This document shows, in pieces, positions 33,085 to 44,191 of a DNA stretch of 54,476 nucleotides; position 1 is the first letter of the stretch; every line of letters starts with the position of its first letter. A program made the position numbers and the translations under genes. Where the stretch lies: positions 1 to 54,476 of the forward strand of contig SGPL01000197.1 of NCBI GenBank assembly GCA_004802705.1, given 5' to 3'. Origin of the DNA: Bondarzewia mesenterica (lineage: Eukaryota; Basidiomycota; Agaricomycetes; Russulales; Bondarzewiaceae). Below the pieces are notes generated by a model that was not told the DNA's origin, did not search any database, and saw nothing but the letters and a program-made list of their open reading frames with translations.

Positions 33085-34532
33085 AGGGGCCAAAATTGTA
33101 CACCAAGGCGCTCAGGGGGATCACCAGTTACATTGATACGTTAGAATGGGACAGCTCACCTTCGCCTTTCAGAAACTCGAACACCGGTTCTGTGTATGCG
33201 AGTCTTCCGGATGAATTGAGAAATTNNAGTTGGAATTGGCAGGATGAGTTCAGATGAGTTGATCAATGGCCGTCTACCAAAAGTCAGTGGTGTGTGCTCC
33301 TCGTTGATCATTGTCGCATGTATATATTTCACGAGCATCTTTTGGCTTTCATGGCAATTAGTTACCAGACGAAACATACTGCGTTCATTTCATGTATATA
33401 TCTCCCCCGCGATCCGACCGACAGTATGTGAGATGCAAACTGGGGCTTGCAGAGTTACATCAATTTCTTATCTCAGAAATATCATCAGTCGCTTGTACAT
33501 CTGATTACGATGCTCATGCCACTTCCCTTGCAGCTTACTACTCAACTCTTCATCCAAGTCCTCCACCTCCTCTGCCATTCGAATTCATCACGACGATTGA
33601 ACACAAACTCTGCACCTCGTCCGTTCCGATCCACCCACGAGGCTCGCTCTCGACCCTGGATGACGATGGTCAGACTCTTAAGCGACGGCCACAGACCGTG
33701 CAGCCGTCGACTCGTGAGAGTGCTGCAAGCAAGCGGTCGTATTTCGCTTCCAAGCTCGCACGGTGCGATTGTTGACTTGTTTATCTGCACGGTCCAATAA
33801 CAATAAAAAATAAAAAGGAAAAACATGGTGAGCGATTGGCTTCTTCCGCTCTGGTTGAATTTGCGGGGTGGGGCAGGGTATCTGTATCCTTTTCCTTTCT
33901 CGCACAACATGATGATAGCTCAAAAACCGAGACTATTGTCCGCACAATTTTGAAAGCCATGAAAATCAGTGCAATAAGTGTCAGAAACTACTCTAAACCT
34001 TGCCTTCGCCCCCCAGAGTCATCCGCGCTGCTCAAACACTCGCCACTGCCCTCATCATCTTCAGCAGCTGGCAGCACCTCTGGAAGTCCTCTGGACTAGC
34101 CTGGTTGCGCTCGTATCCCCCCCGAAACCATGGATTGAACTGCGTTAGCAACATCATACACGCGATCACGGAGTCTTCCCATCAATTCAGCTTGTGGGAC
34201 AGACTTGTTGAGCAGGTAAGTATATGTAGTAAGAAGAGCCGCCGAGCCGCCAACATCTAACTGAGGTGGCGGTCGGTCGGCCTCAATCCGTCCTCTTGGA
34301 TACAACATTGGTACTGACAGACCTTTCATGTGCACATACCGGATCCCGGGACAGTTGGGTCAAATTTGCCCTTTTCGTCCGCATTGCGACCAGACTGGAG
34401 GGGAGTTTTGGACGCAAATCCGTCTGCATAATTAGACAACCTCTAGGGGTATATGCCAGTGTCCTCTGCTCGCGCTGCATTCTTCCTCATCTCATGATCG
34501 TGGTATGTAAGTGGTGTCAATGAAATGGCCCC
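33085..34532. other. 3' flank of F-box gene and flanking repeat; no other gene seen
   Basis: Holds the second copy of a roughly 150-bp direct repeat (33715-33870; TGGCTTCTTCCGCTCTGGTTG) also present at about 30900-31050. Two Ns at 33226-33227. Open frames here lack motifs. Confidence 0.4.
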
Positions 34533-34684
34533 ATCGGTACTTATGACAGTATTACTACGGTGTCTCGGAGCGTTACGCCAGTGTAGGGTGAAATAATGGA
34601 TTTCGTCCAGCCTGAGGTCCAAGGCATAACCACAGAAGGGCTTTATAAATCATCAGCTCCCCACGGAAGCAAAGAAAGTCCTTC

Positions 34685-34954
34685 ATGCAATGCGGGCAAG
34701 GACATAATCTGGAATCAACTGGGCCTGTAGGTTATTCACTCGTGGACAATGTTGACCAATACTGCAAAAAAAAACGTTCAGAATCGCAAGACTCCGGCCC
34801 TGGTGGAGTCATCAGTCATATGACAGGGCAAGCGCACCGGAAGGCATCTGAAGTGTTAGACAGGCGTGAGTGCATGAGTCAAAAAACGGCACCGCATTCC
34901 GATGCGGTATGCATTACCAGTCAGATTGACTCACCCAATCGCGAATACAAATGA
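34685..34954 (+). CDS. Short conserved frame downstream of acidic protein (copy M2)
   Basis: Carries the same YSLVDNVDQYCKKKRSESQD and MTGQAHRKASEVL blocks as 30077-30262, in an open frame extended to 89 residues. Function unknown; it may be only a decayed exon. Confidence 0.3.
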   Translation: MQCGQGHNLESTGPVGYSLVDNVDQYCKKKRSESQDSGPGGVISHMTGQAHRKASEVLDRRECMSQKTAPHSDAVCITSQIDSPNREYK

Positions 34955-35032
34955 GAACACTGGGCCAGTGAAATGATCCTAGCGTCCCTCCACTGAACAA
35001 TACCAGAAACCCCATCCTATCCATCTCATCCG

Positions 35033-35777
35033 ATGAAGATTCAACCTCCCCCAGGCAGAGAAACGTCAGTCCGTCAGCCAGTCCGTCAGCGCACAGGCAA
35101 AAAGACTAAGGTACGTGAACGTGCCCATGTTCAAAAATAATTCCCATACCCGCCCACCGCAAGGGAGAAGAAAAAGCCTAATGCACTTGGAAAAGGGCCC
35201 CAAATTCGTCAAGAATCAAGGACAAAAGAGGATAGAGAAATCAACGCCATGGCAGTTCTGCAGGGATCACAAGCCTGAGCCAAAGTCGCAGAACTCGGAG
35301 AACGAGTTGGATTTGAAAGGTGTGGGGAAGCGCAAGGAGATCGCACGGCGCAGGACGTGCGTGGGCAGGGCCGCATCAGTGGGGTGGCGGGGTGGGCAGT
35401 TTGTCTGCGGCATCCAAATGGACAACGATGACGATGACGACTACTTGTCCAGCGACCATGAGGACCAGGAGCCGGAGATAGTCGAGGACCAGGACGAGCG
35501 TGAGGACAGCTTGAAATTCGGGTGTCGGGAAGTATCGCTCGCGGACATGGCCCGTCCAGCAAAGCGAAAGATGCGGGCAAGGGGCGGGCAGAACGTGAAC
35601 AGTGATATGTGGCTGGGGCTTGAAGATGGCGAAGAGTGGGTGAAGGATTTGAACGTATACCAAGCTGATCCAGAGGATTATGAGGATGAGGAGTGGGAGA
35701 TGCTATTGGAAGTGGAAACGCCAAAGGTGGCCAGGCGGAAGGCGTATTCAGACGTCGTCCGGGGAGACGACGGGTAG
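35033..35777 (+). CDS. Acidic ARPAKRK protein, best-preserved copy (M3)
   Basis: Two exons, 35033-35110 and 35214-35777, joined in phase by a 103-nt intron (GTACGT donor); 213 residues. Exon 1 is basic (MKIQPPPGRETSVRQ ... RTGKKTK). Exon 2 has LDLKGVGKRKEIARRR, GGQFVCGIQMDNDDDDD, a Glu/Asp stretch, REVSLADMARPAKRKMRARG, WLGLEDGEEWVKDLNVYQAD and PEDYEDEEWEMLLEVETPKV. There is no signal peptide, membrane segment or enzyme motif. Alternating acidic and basic patches suggest a nuclear or nucleic-acid-linked protein; this is inference. No family recognised. Confidence 0.6.
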
Positions 35778-36020
35778 GGTACTTATGATAGTACGGCTGC
35801 GGTGTCGAACAGCGTCCAATCTGGTGAAATGGTGGATTACATTCAGCCTGAGGCCTGGCTACGAAAGGTCTATGTGAATCATTAGCTCCTCAGGGAAGCA
35901 AAGAATGTTTATATATAAAAACGCAGGCGAGAAGATAATAAACTGGGAATTAGCTGGCCTTGGAGGTTGTTCGCTCGTGGACATGGCCCGTTTACCAAAC
36001 CGAAACACAAGCGCAAAGGG

Positions 36021-36596
36021 CGCAATTGGGGCGCAAAGTGGAAGAGAGTCAATTCTCGAACACGCACCTTCGGGTCTTCCTCTTCATCGAATTCATTCTA
36101 AAACTGACCGATTGACCTTTTGGCGTCTGCGATCGTATTTCTGCCGACGCAATCATGGGAACAACTGTCCGAGGAAAGCACGAAGGACACTGCAATATTG
36201 GCGAATGAATAGTCCCTTGCACATATACAGAAATCAAGCACCCACAAGTTCAGGGACAATAGGACCTTCCTATTTTCATGACTGAAGTGGAACGCACGGG
36301 CCGCGATGGCGGATGGGTATAACTACCCGAGGGAAAGTTAGTGCATCCCGGATGATATCGAGCGCTATTGTGTACAGTACGTCCACATCCCTTCTTATGC
36401 CTCCGTCAGAGCTCAACCAACTCGGACACTCAGAGTACACCGGAGATCATCAACGAGTGGTCAGTGATATAGGCGCATCCTTTGGGAAGAATCCAGTACG
36501 TGATCTCGTCACTCCAGTATCAGCGGCATCTCATGCACCACGTCCATGACGGCGTACAGACTACTCACTCTTGTTGCGATTACTGCCATCATCTAA
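36021..36596. other. Little recognisable content; leader with upstream ORF at its end
   Basis: Contains a 17-codon upstream ORF (36546-36596, MTAYRLLTLVAITAII then TAA). Its stop abuts a GTGAGT donor at 36597. The 49-nt intron 36597-36645 leads into the leader of the 36651 gene. The rest shows no gene. Confidence 0.45.
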
Positions 36597-36650
36597 GTGA
36601 GTATTCATTACCTCCTCTCTGATCACTAATGTGACGTGCATCCAGCAGCC

Positions 36651-37121
36651 ATGGCCAACATCAATGTCCTCTCTGTTTACCTTGATAACAACGATAAGAA
36701 AGAGGTCTTTCTTCAGGCCTCCGGGAAGAACTACTCCGGAACGGGACAACGTCACGTTCTTCTGTGCTGGAAGAACCTCCATGACCACAGGAACCTCGTC
36801 ATGCAAATTATCCAGTGGATCGGAATTCCTGGGGCATACCAGTGGCAGAATGTCGCGAGGTTTCGCAATATGTACACATTCATCTCCGGGAACGACATCT
36901 ACCCTCTGGGGTTTTTCACTCGTGGCCAGCGAGACCGTATAATCGAGCTCGCAGGCATGGTCGAATTCGATCGCACCTCGACCGTGAACACCTGCCGTGT
37001 GTGGATGCGTGACTTACTCGAGGCGATGACGAACGACGCTGTTGTCTCGCTCTCGCAGATCAAGTTCAACGAGATCAACAAGGGTGTGCCGCTTCTCAAG
37101 CGTCAGACTGAGGTCGCCTAG
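36651..37121 (+). CDS. Unrecognised intron-less protein of 156 residues
   Basis: Single open exon starting at CAGCCATGG, preceded by a probable 5' UTR intron. It reads MANINVLSVYLDNNDKKEVF, HVLLCWKNLHDHRNL, WIGIPGAYQWQNVARF, IELAGMVEFDRTSTVNTCRV and ends KGVPLLKRQTEVA. No signal peptide or membrane segment. The closing Cys-x2-Trp and conserved aromatics recall small Agaricomycete proteins that may share a papain-like or NlpC-like fold, but I cannot support that. Codon use looks genuine (C/G at third positions). Confidence 0.6.
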   Translation: MANINVLSVYLDNNDKKEVFLQASGKNYSGTGQRHVLLCWKNLHDHRNLVMQIIQWIGIPGAYQWQNVARFRNMYTFISGNDIYPLGFFTRGQRDRIIELAGMVEFDRTSTVNTCRVWMRDLLEAMTNDAVVSLSQIKFNEINKGVPLLKRQTEVA

Positions 37122-37404
37122 GGTTTCGATGAGTTGCAGAGAGCTGTATCAAATGTACCAAGTCATCATGTAGTACCAGATTGAAACCATCGGGTTTGGG
37201 AAATCACCATTCTCTCTATAACCATTGCAGTTTCGTTGGTGAAATCTTGCATACTAGAAGTATCTTTTCAATGCATTCTGATACGACTCACCTTTTTTCT
37301 GAAGTGAAACGGAGTGCAAGGCGCGGAATTGAAGCTAGGGGTTAGGGTGTGGCGCGACGCGTAGGAAATTCGAATTTTGGTCGTCCTTCAGCCGAATTCC
37401 TGCG

Positions 37405-39005
37405 TATTGCGCAATGAGCGTCCCCACGTTCAGAGAAGAGTCTCTAAGAGAGGTCCTTCTGCTTCACTTCCCCCCCACCCGTCCTCAATCAACCACCTAA
37501 GTCAGCTGCATCAGCAGCCTGCGACCGGCTAAAATTGGGTGAGGATGCTTTCTGACCTTTGATCATGACCGGGACCAAACCGGGACTAAAAGGATTGAAA
37601 AATGAGATTGCCGTCACACTCTTTATCTAAAGCGACCAAACTTTGGCTGCCAAAGTCGTACGAGGATCTGGATGCCATCACCTCACCAAACGTGCTCTAC
37701 GACCTCGGTCGTTTTGGAAAGAGGGTAGTCAGGACGGCAGATGGAGTCGTCATCAAGTACGGCGGAGACGAGCTCGCGGAAGAGGTCCTCTGCACCCGTT
37801 TCGCTCACGAGAAGCTATCTTTACCCGTTCCACGCATCCTTCACTATCCAGGCTCGGCTCGGCGCAGGGTGCCATGGACCATGCCGCTGCCTGTCGCTGC
37901 CACTGGTCCTACTGGCGTTTGGTACATCTGCATGGAGGAAGTGCCCGGTGCTTCGCTGGACAAAGTCATCGACACTTTGTCGGAACAGCAACTTGACCAC
38001 ATCGCAGGCCAGCTCAAATCGATCGTCGCCCGCATCGGCAGCGTCAAGTCGAAGACGCTTGGCTCGATAACTGGCGATCCATACCGCACCCTTCTCGTCT
38101 ATCCCGCATATCAGCCGAAGCAAGCATTCACGACCGTGGCCGAATTTCGCGATCACTTTCATCGACTGCTACTCATGTGTCCGGGCGGAGAACGAGAGGC
38201 GAACGAGCTGCTCAATCGAATACCCCGTAACGCCGCAATACGCTTTACACATGGCGATCTTGTACCCAAGAACATCATGGTCGACGGGTCGACAATAACC
38301 GGCATCATCGACTGGGCCAATGCTGGGTTCTATCCCGAGTTCTGGGAATACTGTCGAATGCACAGCCCCGACCTTATGACGCCACAATGGTCAAGGGTGC
38401 TAGAAACTGTGTTTCCTGGAGAGCGCCGTCAGGAAGAGATAGATGCGGTTGAGAAGATGCTATTCGACATCTCTTGGTTTCTGTAACATGAGGATACATA
38501 CCGGTGTTGAGTAAGTCTCACCCGCTACCATGTCATGCAACTAGCGCATGAGCGAGCAGGGTAAATCATGTTGATGCGCCTGCATCATCTGCCGTCGATT
38601 CTTCACCGCCCTACGACAGCACCACGGCACGTCAATCTCCAATCCACCATAAATGACATCCGCGCTGCAGATGGGCAGATCGACGAGTCCTCCGCAGACA
38701 TCAGTCTCCGCTTCTCGGACAATGTCTATTTTCACGTTCATGCTCTCATTGCCTCATTTTACCCATGCTCTTCCTGTCTCGCAAGATCCTTCGAGCCGTT
38801 TTCCACCGTGGCAATCGCGATCAATGCTAGCGGCGGGAGAGACCAAACGACAATACAAGAAACGCTTTCCCATATATCGTCCTCGCCGCCATCCTCCATC
38901 TCAATATCCCCGTCCGTCTGCGTTCGGCTTCTGATCTCTCTCTCACATTGACGCATTTCTCCCTTTCATCCTATCCCCACCTTCTACTCTTTTCGCTTCG
39001 TTCCT
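37405..39005 (+). repeat. Left arm of a 1.6-kb inverted duplication (APH gene)
   Basis: The stretch from about 37405 to 39005 is present in reverse complement at about 50010-51625. It includes the flank GAGCGTCCCCAC, the whole APH gene and a downstream block ending in TTCTCCCTTTCATCC. The left arm is intact; the right arm has indels and many Ns. Confidence 0.85.
37602..38486 (+). CDS. Aminoglycoside-phosphotransferase-like (APH) kinase-fold protein
   Basis: 294 residues in a single exon. Kinase-fold features in order: VVIKYGG (ATP-contacting Lys), MEEVPGASLDKVID (hinge), FTHGDLVPKNIMVD (catalytic loop with Asp) and GIIDWANAGFYPEFWEY (metal-binding Asp). These APH-family proteins are very numerous in mushrooms; substrates are unknown and may be small alcohols or sugars. 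No signal peptide. The start is chosen as the first ATG before KATKLWLPK. A decayed copy lies inverted at 50539-51419. Confidence 0.85.
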   Translation: MRLPSHSLSKATKLWLPKSYEDLDAITSPNVLYDLGRFGKRVVRTADGVVIKYGGDELAEEVLCTRFAHEKLSLPVPRILHYPGSARRRVPWTMPLPVAATGPTGVWYICMEEVPGASLDKVIDTLSEQQLDHIAGQLKSIVARIGSVKSKTLGSITGDPYRTLLVYPAYQPKQAFTTVAEFRDHFHRLLLMCPGGEREANELLNRIPRNAAIRFTHGDLVPKNIMVDGSTITGIIDWANAGFYPEFWEYCRMHSPDLMTPQWSRVLETVFPGERRQEEIDAVEKMLFDISWFL

Positions 39006-39240
39006 ACTGTGCCTCGCTTCCTGCTCTTCTCCTTTTTTTCACGTCTGCTTCGCTTCATCCATAACACGACGCGATCTGCTATCCGCGGACTAGCGACGAG
39101 GTAGGCTTACTGTAAACCTTCGTATATTAAATTGCTGTAGCTATACTGCATAAACATGAAGCAAACAAAAACCCAGTAAAGGAGGATTGAAGTACCTAGG
39201 ATGAGGATAAGAGTTCATAGTAGTGATGCTATGGTAGTAG
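38487..39240. other. Distal part of left arm; no gene
   Basis: After the APH stop the arm continues to about 39005 with short frames only. The rest to 39240 is AT-rich without features. Confidence 0.4.
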
Positions 39241-40345
39241 GTGCATTCAAATATTTTCCGCTCGTGCGAATTGCGAACGGGAAATGTGAACCCAATTGTC
39301 TCATCATCATAGAAAGCGACCAGATTCCTCCCCAGCCGACGATGGGAGGAAAGTGGACAATAGTAATAAGTTACGGGCACTTCACTATATTTCTCAAGTC
39401 CCTAAACTTGTTATCAGGAAGAACGGAGGTTGGAGCGGTCATCACCGCGGTGGTTCCAGAGGGATGATCGCAAAGCAACTGAGACTGAGCACAGGCCGCG
39501 GGTGGGCAGGCCTGCCGGGGAAATGGCGAAACGGGCAGTTCGTCTGCAGCATCCAATTAGGCGACGATGTGTGCAGCGACCGCGAGGAGATGGAGATAAA
39601 GGCGGACGAGGATGAGCGTGAGGACAACTTGAAAATCAGGTGTCGCGAAGTTTTCGCTCGTTGAAATGGCCCGTCCAGCGAAACGAAAAGTTGACAAGAG
39701 GCGAGCCTCGCATAGCGAATGGTGACTGGTACTCGAAGACGGCGAGGAGTGGGTGATGGTTTGAACATGTACGAGGCTGATCCAGAGGACGATGAGGATG
39801 AGGAGTGGGAGATGTGCTATTGGAAGCGCAAATGCCAGAGGTGGCCAGATGGAAGTCGGATTCAGACGTCGTCCGGGGAGACGATGGGTAGGGTACTTGT
39901 GACAGTACAATGACTGTGGTCTGTCGAAGCGTCAGTCCAATGAGGTGAAATGACCGACTTCTGTCCAGGCTGAGGCCTGAGGCTTCTCCACGAAAGGGAC
40001 TTGTGAATCATTCATCGACTCCCCACGGAAGCAAACAAAGTCTTTTGCCAAGGCAAGGCAGGCAAGAACATACCCTGAAATCACTCAAGACCCTCTGGGC
40101 CAAAAGATCATCCGCCCGTGGACGTAGACATGGCCCACCCAGCAAAGCGAAAGACAAGCGCAAAGGGGCGCAAAGCATGGAACAGACTCCAATTCTCGAA
40201 TCGCCCAAAGCCGCGCCAGGGACCTGAAGATGCCACGCTCATGAAGGACTTCCGACTCGGAAGGATGGGTGTTCGACTGATACGTGAAAACTTCAAGGTC
40301 AGATCCGCTGAGGGAGGAGAGTCAGACGTTACGACGGATTAGTGA
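39240..40345 (+). pseudogene. Acidic ARPAKRK module, copy M4 (broken)
   Basis: Recognisable blocks in order: RKNGGWSGHHRGGSRG (39417), GKWRNGQFVCSIQLGDD (39522), MARPAKRK (39665), then a stop at 39723-39725, EADPEDDEDEEWEM (39774), and a tail ending in a second MAHPAKRKTSAKGRK block (40130). Frame changes between blocks show decay. The second ARPAKRK-like block mirrors the one inside the gene, an internal repeat also seen at about 35985. Confidence 0.6.
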
Positions 40346-41566
40346 CCTCGCCGGCGGGCCCATAGCCCATGACAAAAGTGACGCTAGCTAGTATTCGGAC
40401 GCTGTTCGTAGTGACGCGGGCGGTCCGGTGTGTAGTAGACCTGTAGAACCACCGCTCGGTGTCGGACGATCGCAATGGCCGGCATCACCTAGATACATAT
40501 GGTCAATTACAAGTAACTTTGGAGTGATTCAGAACCGATGGAACTCGTCCAGACTGAGAACATGAGAACGAAGCATCAAACCTTCCTGATCCATCCCCAA
40601 ACAACGGAACGCAGCAAAAGAAAAAAACAAGGCGAGAGCGAGATCACGAAGGTCCAACCAGGGTCCCACCTAGGATAAACTGGTCCAGCTCCAGAAGTCC
40701 GTTCAGCCGAAATAAAGACGGACCGTCGCGTACGCATATATGTCCATACGCATCCCGTAAATGCATGCTGGGCGCAGAAACTCTGCGCGCTTTTCACTTT
40801 GTGCCACGGATACGACCATGATAACTGTTTCCTAGACTAAGCATCCTTGACGCACTGACGCGTTCGAATTCGAACTTGCCGCGGCCGTGGCTCAAACGCC
40901 AGCCATCCTCTTCTGCAACCTGCATGTATACATATCATGGATCAGAGAGTTTGTGCGAGCGCGGTGGGCTCAAAAGCCTGCGGATGCGGGTGGAGCGTGA
41001 AAGTAGACGGTCGACGGCGCGGCCTCAGGCTTTCAAGCTTGGATCACTCTCACATATTCGACAAGGTGGGGGCAGTGGAGTCCGAGTCGACGAGTGTTTT
41101 TGGTCGAAAATCGGTTGCGTATGATGCACAACACAACTCTCTGTTGAGTTATCAAAAATTCAAAAGTAGAGATGACCCGAAATCTGACCTTACCGGCCGT
41201 AGAATTATTAAGGGTCAAGCACATCGCGCGGATGAGTCCAGTGACCACATTTAGCGCAGAAATTTAATTTTGTAGGCGCTTGCGCACGGCAATTGAGCAC
41301 GTCGCGCGATGATAGGAAAGATGACGATGGGCTGTTTCCGACCCGCTGCCGTGATTATTTGAGTTCGACAGTCAACCACAAGCTCACATATCATATGCAC
41401 TTACAAGTCACGTACCTCTAGCTAGTGACTACGCACCCATCTCTCGACTGCAAGAAGAGCGGCATACACGTACACAGATGCGCGGTGCTGGCAGTGGTAT
41501 GGAGGCGATGCGTCGTTGCAGGTAAACGAGCCATATAGCGCGCGCACGATCCAGAGTCGCATGCGG
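40346..41566. other. No recognisable gene
   Basis: Moderate-GC sequence with short frames only. No repeat to other parts of the window noticed. Confidence 0.4.
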
Positions 41567-42459
41567 TCACAAATCGAAGGCGCGCCCGCAATTGACAATG
41601 GAGTCGGTTTCGGCGCAGGTGCGTTCTCTCTGTATGGCATTGGTGATGGCGAAGGTGAGAGAGGGGGCGATACCGCCGCGCGGTGCGGTCGTGGGGACGG
41701 TGCGGTCGTGGTGGTGGTGGATTGCGAGCGCGTCTTCGATGCTTTGCGCTTCGGCGAGGGCCAGGATTTGGTCTTGGCGGTCGTGCCGGTTGTAACGCCA
41801 GAGGTGGGAACCTGGGGGGTCGACGACGTGTTTGCGGGATGTCGAGGGCGACTCTATGGGAGGAGGCGTCCAGCCTGAGATGGTGGATGAGGAAGGATGG
41901 GCCCAGGATTCGACTTTGCGATGAGCGGCATGGGAGCACATGCAGGTGGGTGGGGCGGGTAGGGGCGCGATATAGGGAGCTGTGACTGGGGGTGGGCGGG
42001 GATGGATTGAGAGAGAACGACGGGCAGGTGTGGGATGCACGAGGATCGGTAGGATGGGACTTGTAGTGACGCGGTAAGGTTGAGGTTGGTCTGATACATG
42101 CGCGCTAGATTCGAGCTGACGTTGAGGAGTCTGGCGAGCAGCGTTCCTAGGGCCGTGAGCCTCGCGGTGGTTGCCAGAGCCAGTTGATGGAGACGAGTCA
42201 TCGGACGAGACGGGTGATAGGATGGCTTCGAGAGACATGACGTTCTTGGGGCGAGGAGCTGTTGGCTGAGGGTTTTCTCGAGGTGTGTGCCCAGTGCCGG
42301 TCTGGTACTCTACAGCCATAGCCAAAAGGTCGTCGACAAAAGGTCGTCGAATGTAAGACCACCAGAAGAGCGAGTGTGGTCGTGGTCCCGGTCAGAGCCA
42401 ACAAGAGTGGTTTGCCAGTGGACGGAGGCTAGCGCGGGGTTATCGACAGTGGACGTCAT
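41567..42459 (-). pseudogene. Ser/Pro-rich protein, decayed inverted copy
   Basis: On the minus strand from ATG 42459 the sequence matches the intact gene at 53872 (TSTVDNPALASVHWQTTLVG, SGGLTFDDLL). A 14-bp tandem duplication in the FDDLL region (AAAAGGTCGTCGAC repeated at about 42327-42354) shifts the frame. The rest remains open from 42325 to 41567 (MSLEAILSPVSSDDSSP, HPTPARRSLSIHPRP, HRKVESWAHPSSSTISGW) and shows how the right-hand gene continues beyond the window. Function unknown. Confidence 0.75.
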
Positions 42460-42875
42460 CGGTGTTGAGAGGCTATGTAGGTTGTTTTGGGAGGATAGTT
42501 ATGGGTACCGGAAAATAGCAAGAGAAGACAATCGACAACACGCACTGTGCTGGTGCACTTTGCGGATGGCTGTCGGTGCTGGGGTGGTGTTTTTTGTTAT
42601 TGTTTCTAAAAGGACCAACGCACCAGTGAGTATGTGTTCGAGAATCTGCGACCGACTTGAAGTTAGCAGCCACGATGGCTTACATTGTGTTTAGACGTTC
42701 GTTTACACTAGCAGGCTCTCGTGACTACGTCATGGTGCTTTACGGACTTGAGAATGGATATTTTCATGCAAGTTGGCACAAGTATGAGTAGTGCAGTCTG
42801 AGATGTATTTACAATAGGTGCAGCAATTTTAGTACAAAATCAGAATGTGAATTACGGCGATGGAGCAAGCTTGCG

Positions 42876-43937
42876 TCACTTCGACAATTGGCCGTTCTTG
42901 GTGTCAGAGCCTGGGAAAGTGAATCGCTTTCTCAGACTGCCAAACGCGGAAGTGCCTGCCGCAGGTGCAGGTAGCTATTAGTAGAAAAGCAAAGGAGATG
43001 AATTGTTGACACACCGTTGGCAGTCAAACTTGAAGTTTGTACCAAGGAGTCGTGACCGAAAAATGTAAATTGCTCCGCATCGACATGGACCAGCGCCAGA
43101 AGCCCAGATGAATTTTTCTCCACCTTTAGCAACTGAGATTCCAAAAGAATCATACTGTGAAGCTGAGGAAAGGGAACGTTGTCGAGATTTTTCCATTTTG
43201 CCTTTTGACGATCGACAATGACATGGAGCGGCAGTGAGCTCTTCTTTCCGAGTGCCGACGTCGAAGGATGCATGAGCATTTCGAATGTGGAGTTTGTGGT
43301 GTGTACATGAGACACGATTCCACAAACTGTGAGGTGCGGGACTTGAAGTATATCCACGCCCGTGCCGCTCAGATTCAACTGATAACAAATGGGCAGTTTC
43401 AGTGGTGAGGTCGTATTTCTAACAAAATGGATAAGTGACACATACCTGAATCACATCGCCGACCAGATCATACTCCTTGACAGATCCATCCGGTAGACTG
43501 ATATCAACGGTGGTTTCCATCTTCGCCACCTAGAACCACGTCATGTTACAATAAGTATTGCATGGAATGACGTGAGTACTCACAGTTGCTCGAATGAAAA
43601 AGCTGACAACATCATTCTCTGTTACATTGACATTTGAGTCGACATCCGCTCCTTTGTCGGCAAGCACCTCTCCCTCCCGGTCATCTGAAACTGCAGATTT
43701 CGTGTCCAAGTCTAGATTTAACATGTCTTGTTCTGAGTCACCGGGACCATTCAGAGTGTCGAGAAGCATGCCCTCGCTGTCGTAGTACCTGAGCATGGCG
43801 ATAAGATGTGGTTTATTTGGAGCTAGGAAGAAGCATGCATCGAAGAGGTAGGTTCGAGGTTTGTTGATAGGGTCTGGCTGCCGGATATTCTCCAATACTG
43901 CATTGCCAGAAATAAAAGCAGTAGATTGCGAAGGCAT
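42876..43937 (-). CDS. Helitron-associated OB-fold (RPA-like) protein
   Basis: Four exons from ATG 43937: to 43584, 43529 to about 43447, about 43381 to 43008, and a last exon ending at TGA 42878-42876. N-terminal block MPSQSTAFISGNAVLENIRQ and RTYLFDACFFLA, then an acidic stretch. Then DILQVPHLTVCGIVSHVHTT, NSTFEML and LPLHVIVDRQKAKWKN follow, a beta-rich OB-fold-like region similar in kind to single-strand-binding proteins carried by Helitrons. It probably helps handle single-stranded DNA during rolling-circle transposition (inference). All exons are open and in phase, so this partner is better preserved than the helicase. Confidence 0.65.
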
Positions 43938-44191
43938 AGTGGGTTGTTTTAAAGCTCACAGAGCGCAAGATGGTTGCGAGAGGTTGTTGAAACAGAACAG
44001 AGCATGTACAAAGTTCTGAACTGTCATGTGATCACGTCGCGAGCGTGGTCTTGATTCGCCTTCGCATCCGTCAAGCTTCAAGCTACATATAATTATTTAT
44101 AGTATAAACAGAATCTATCTTTCTCTCTTCAATCTATCAAGCTCTCGCACAAATAAATTGAGTGCCTGGAGTGGTATTTGAGTATCAGAGC

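Larger units (their letters stand above)
34533..36020 (+). repeat. Acidic-protein modules: right part of M2 followed by M3
   Basis: 34533-34865 matches the 3' tail and short basic frame of M1. 34866-35780 is a complete leader plus acidic gene. 35781-36020 is another tail that ends in a SLVDMAR-type block instead of the SLVDNVDQYC block. Confidence 0.65.

Noticed and set aside
33447..33910. Overlapping frames on both strands at 33.4-33.9 kb
   Set aside because: They coincide with the direct repeat also present near 30.9 kb and show no conserved protein reading between copies.
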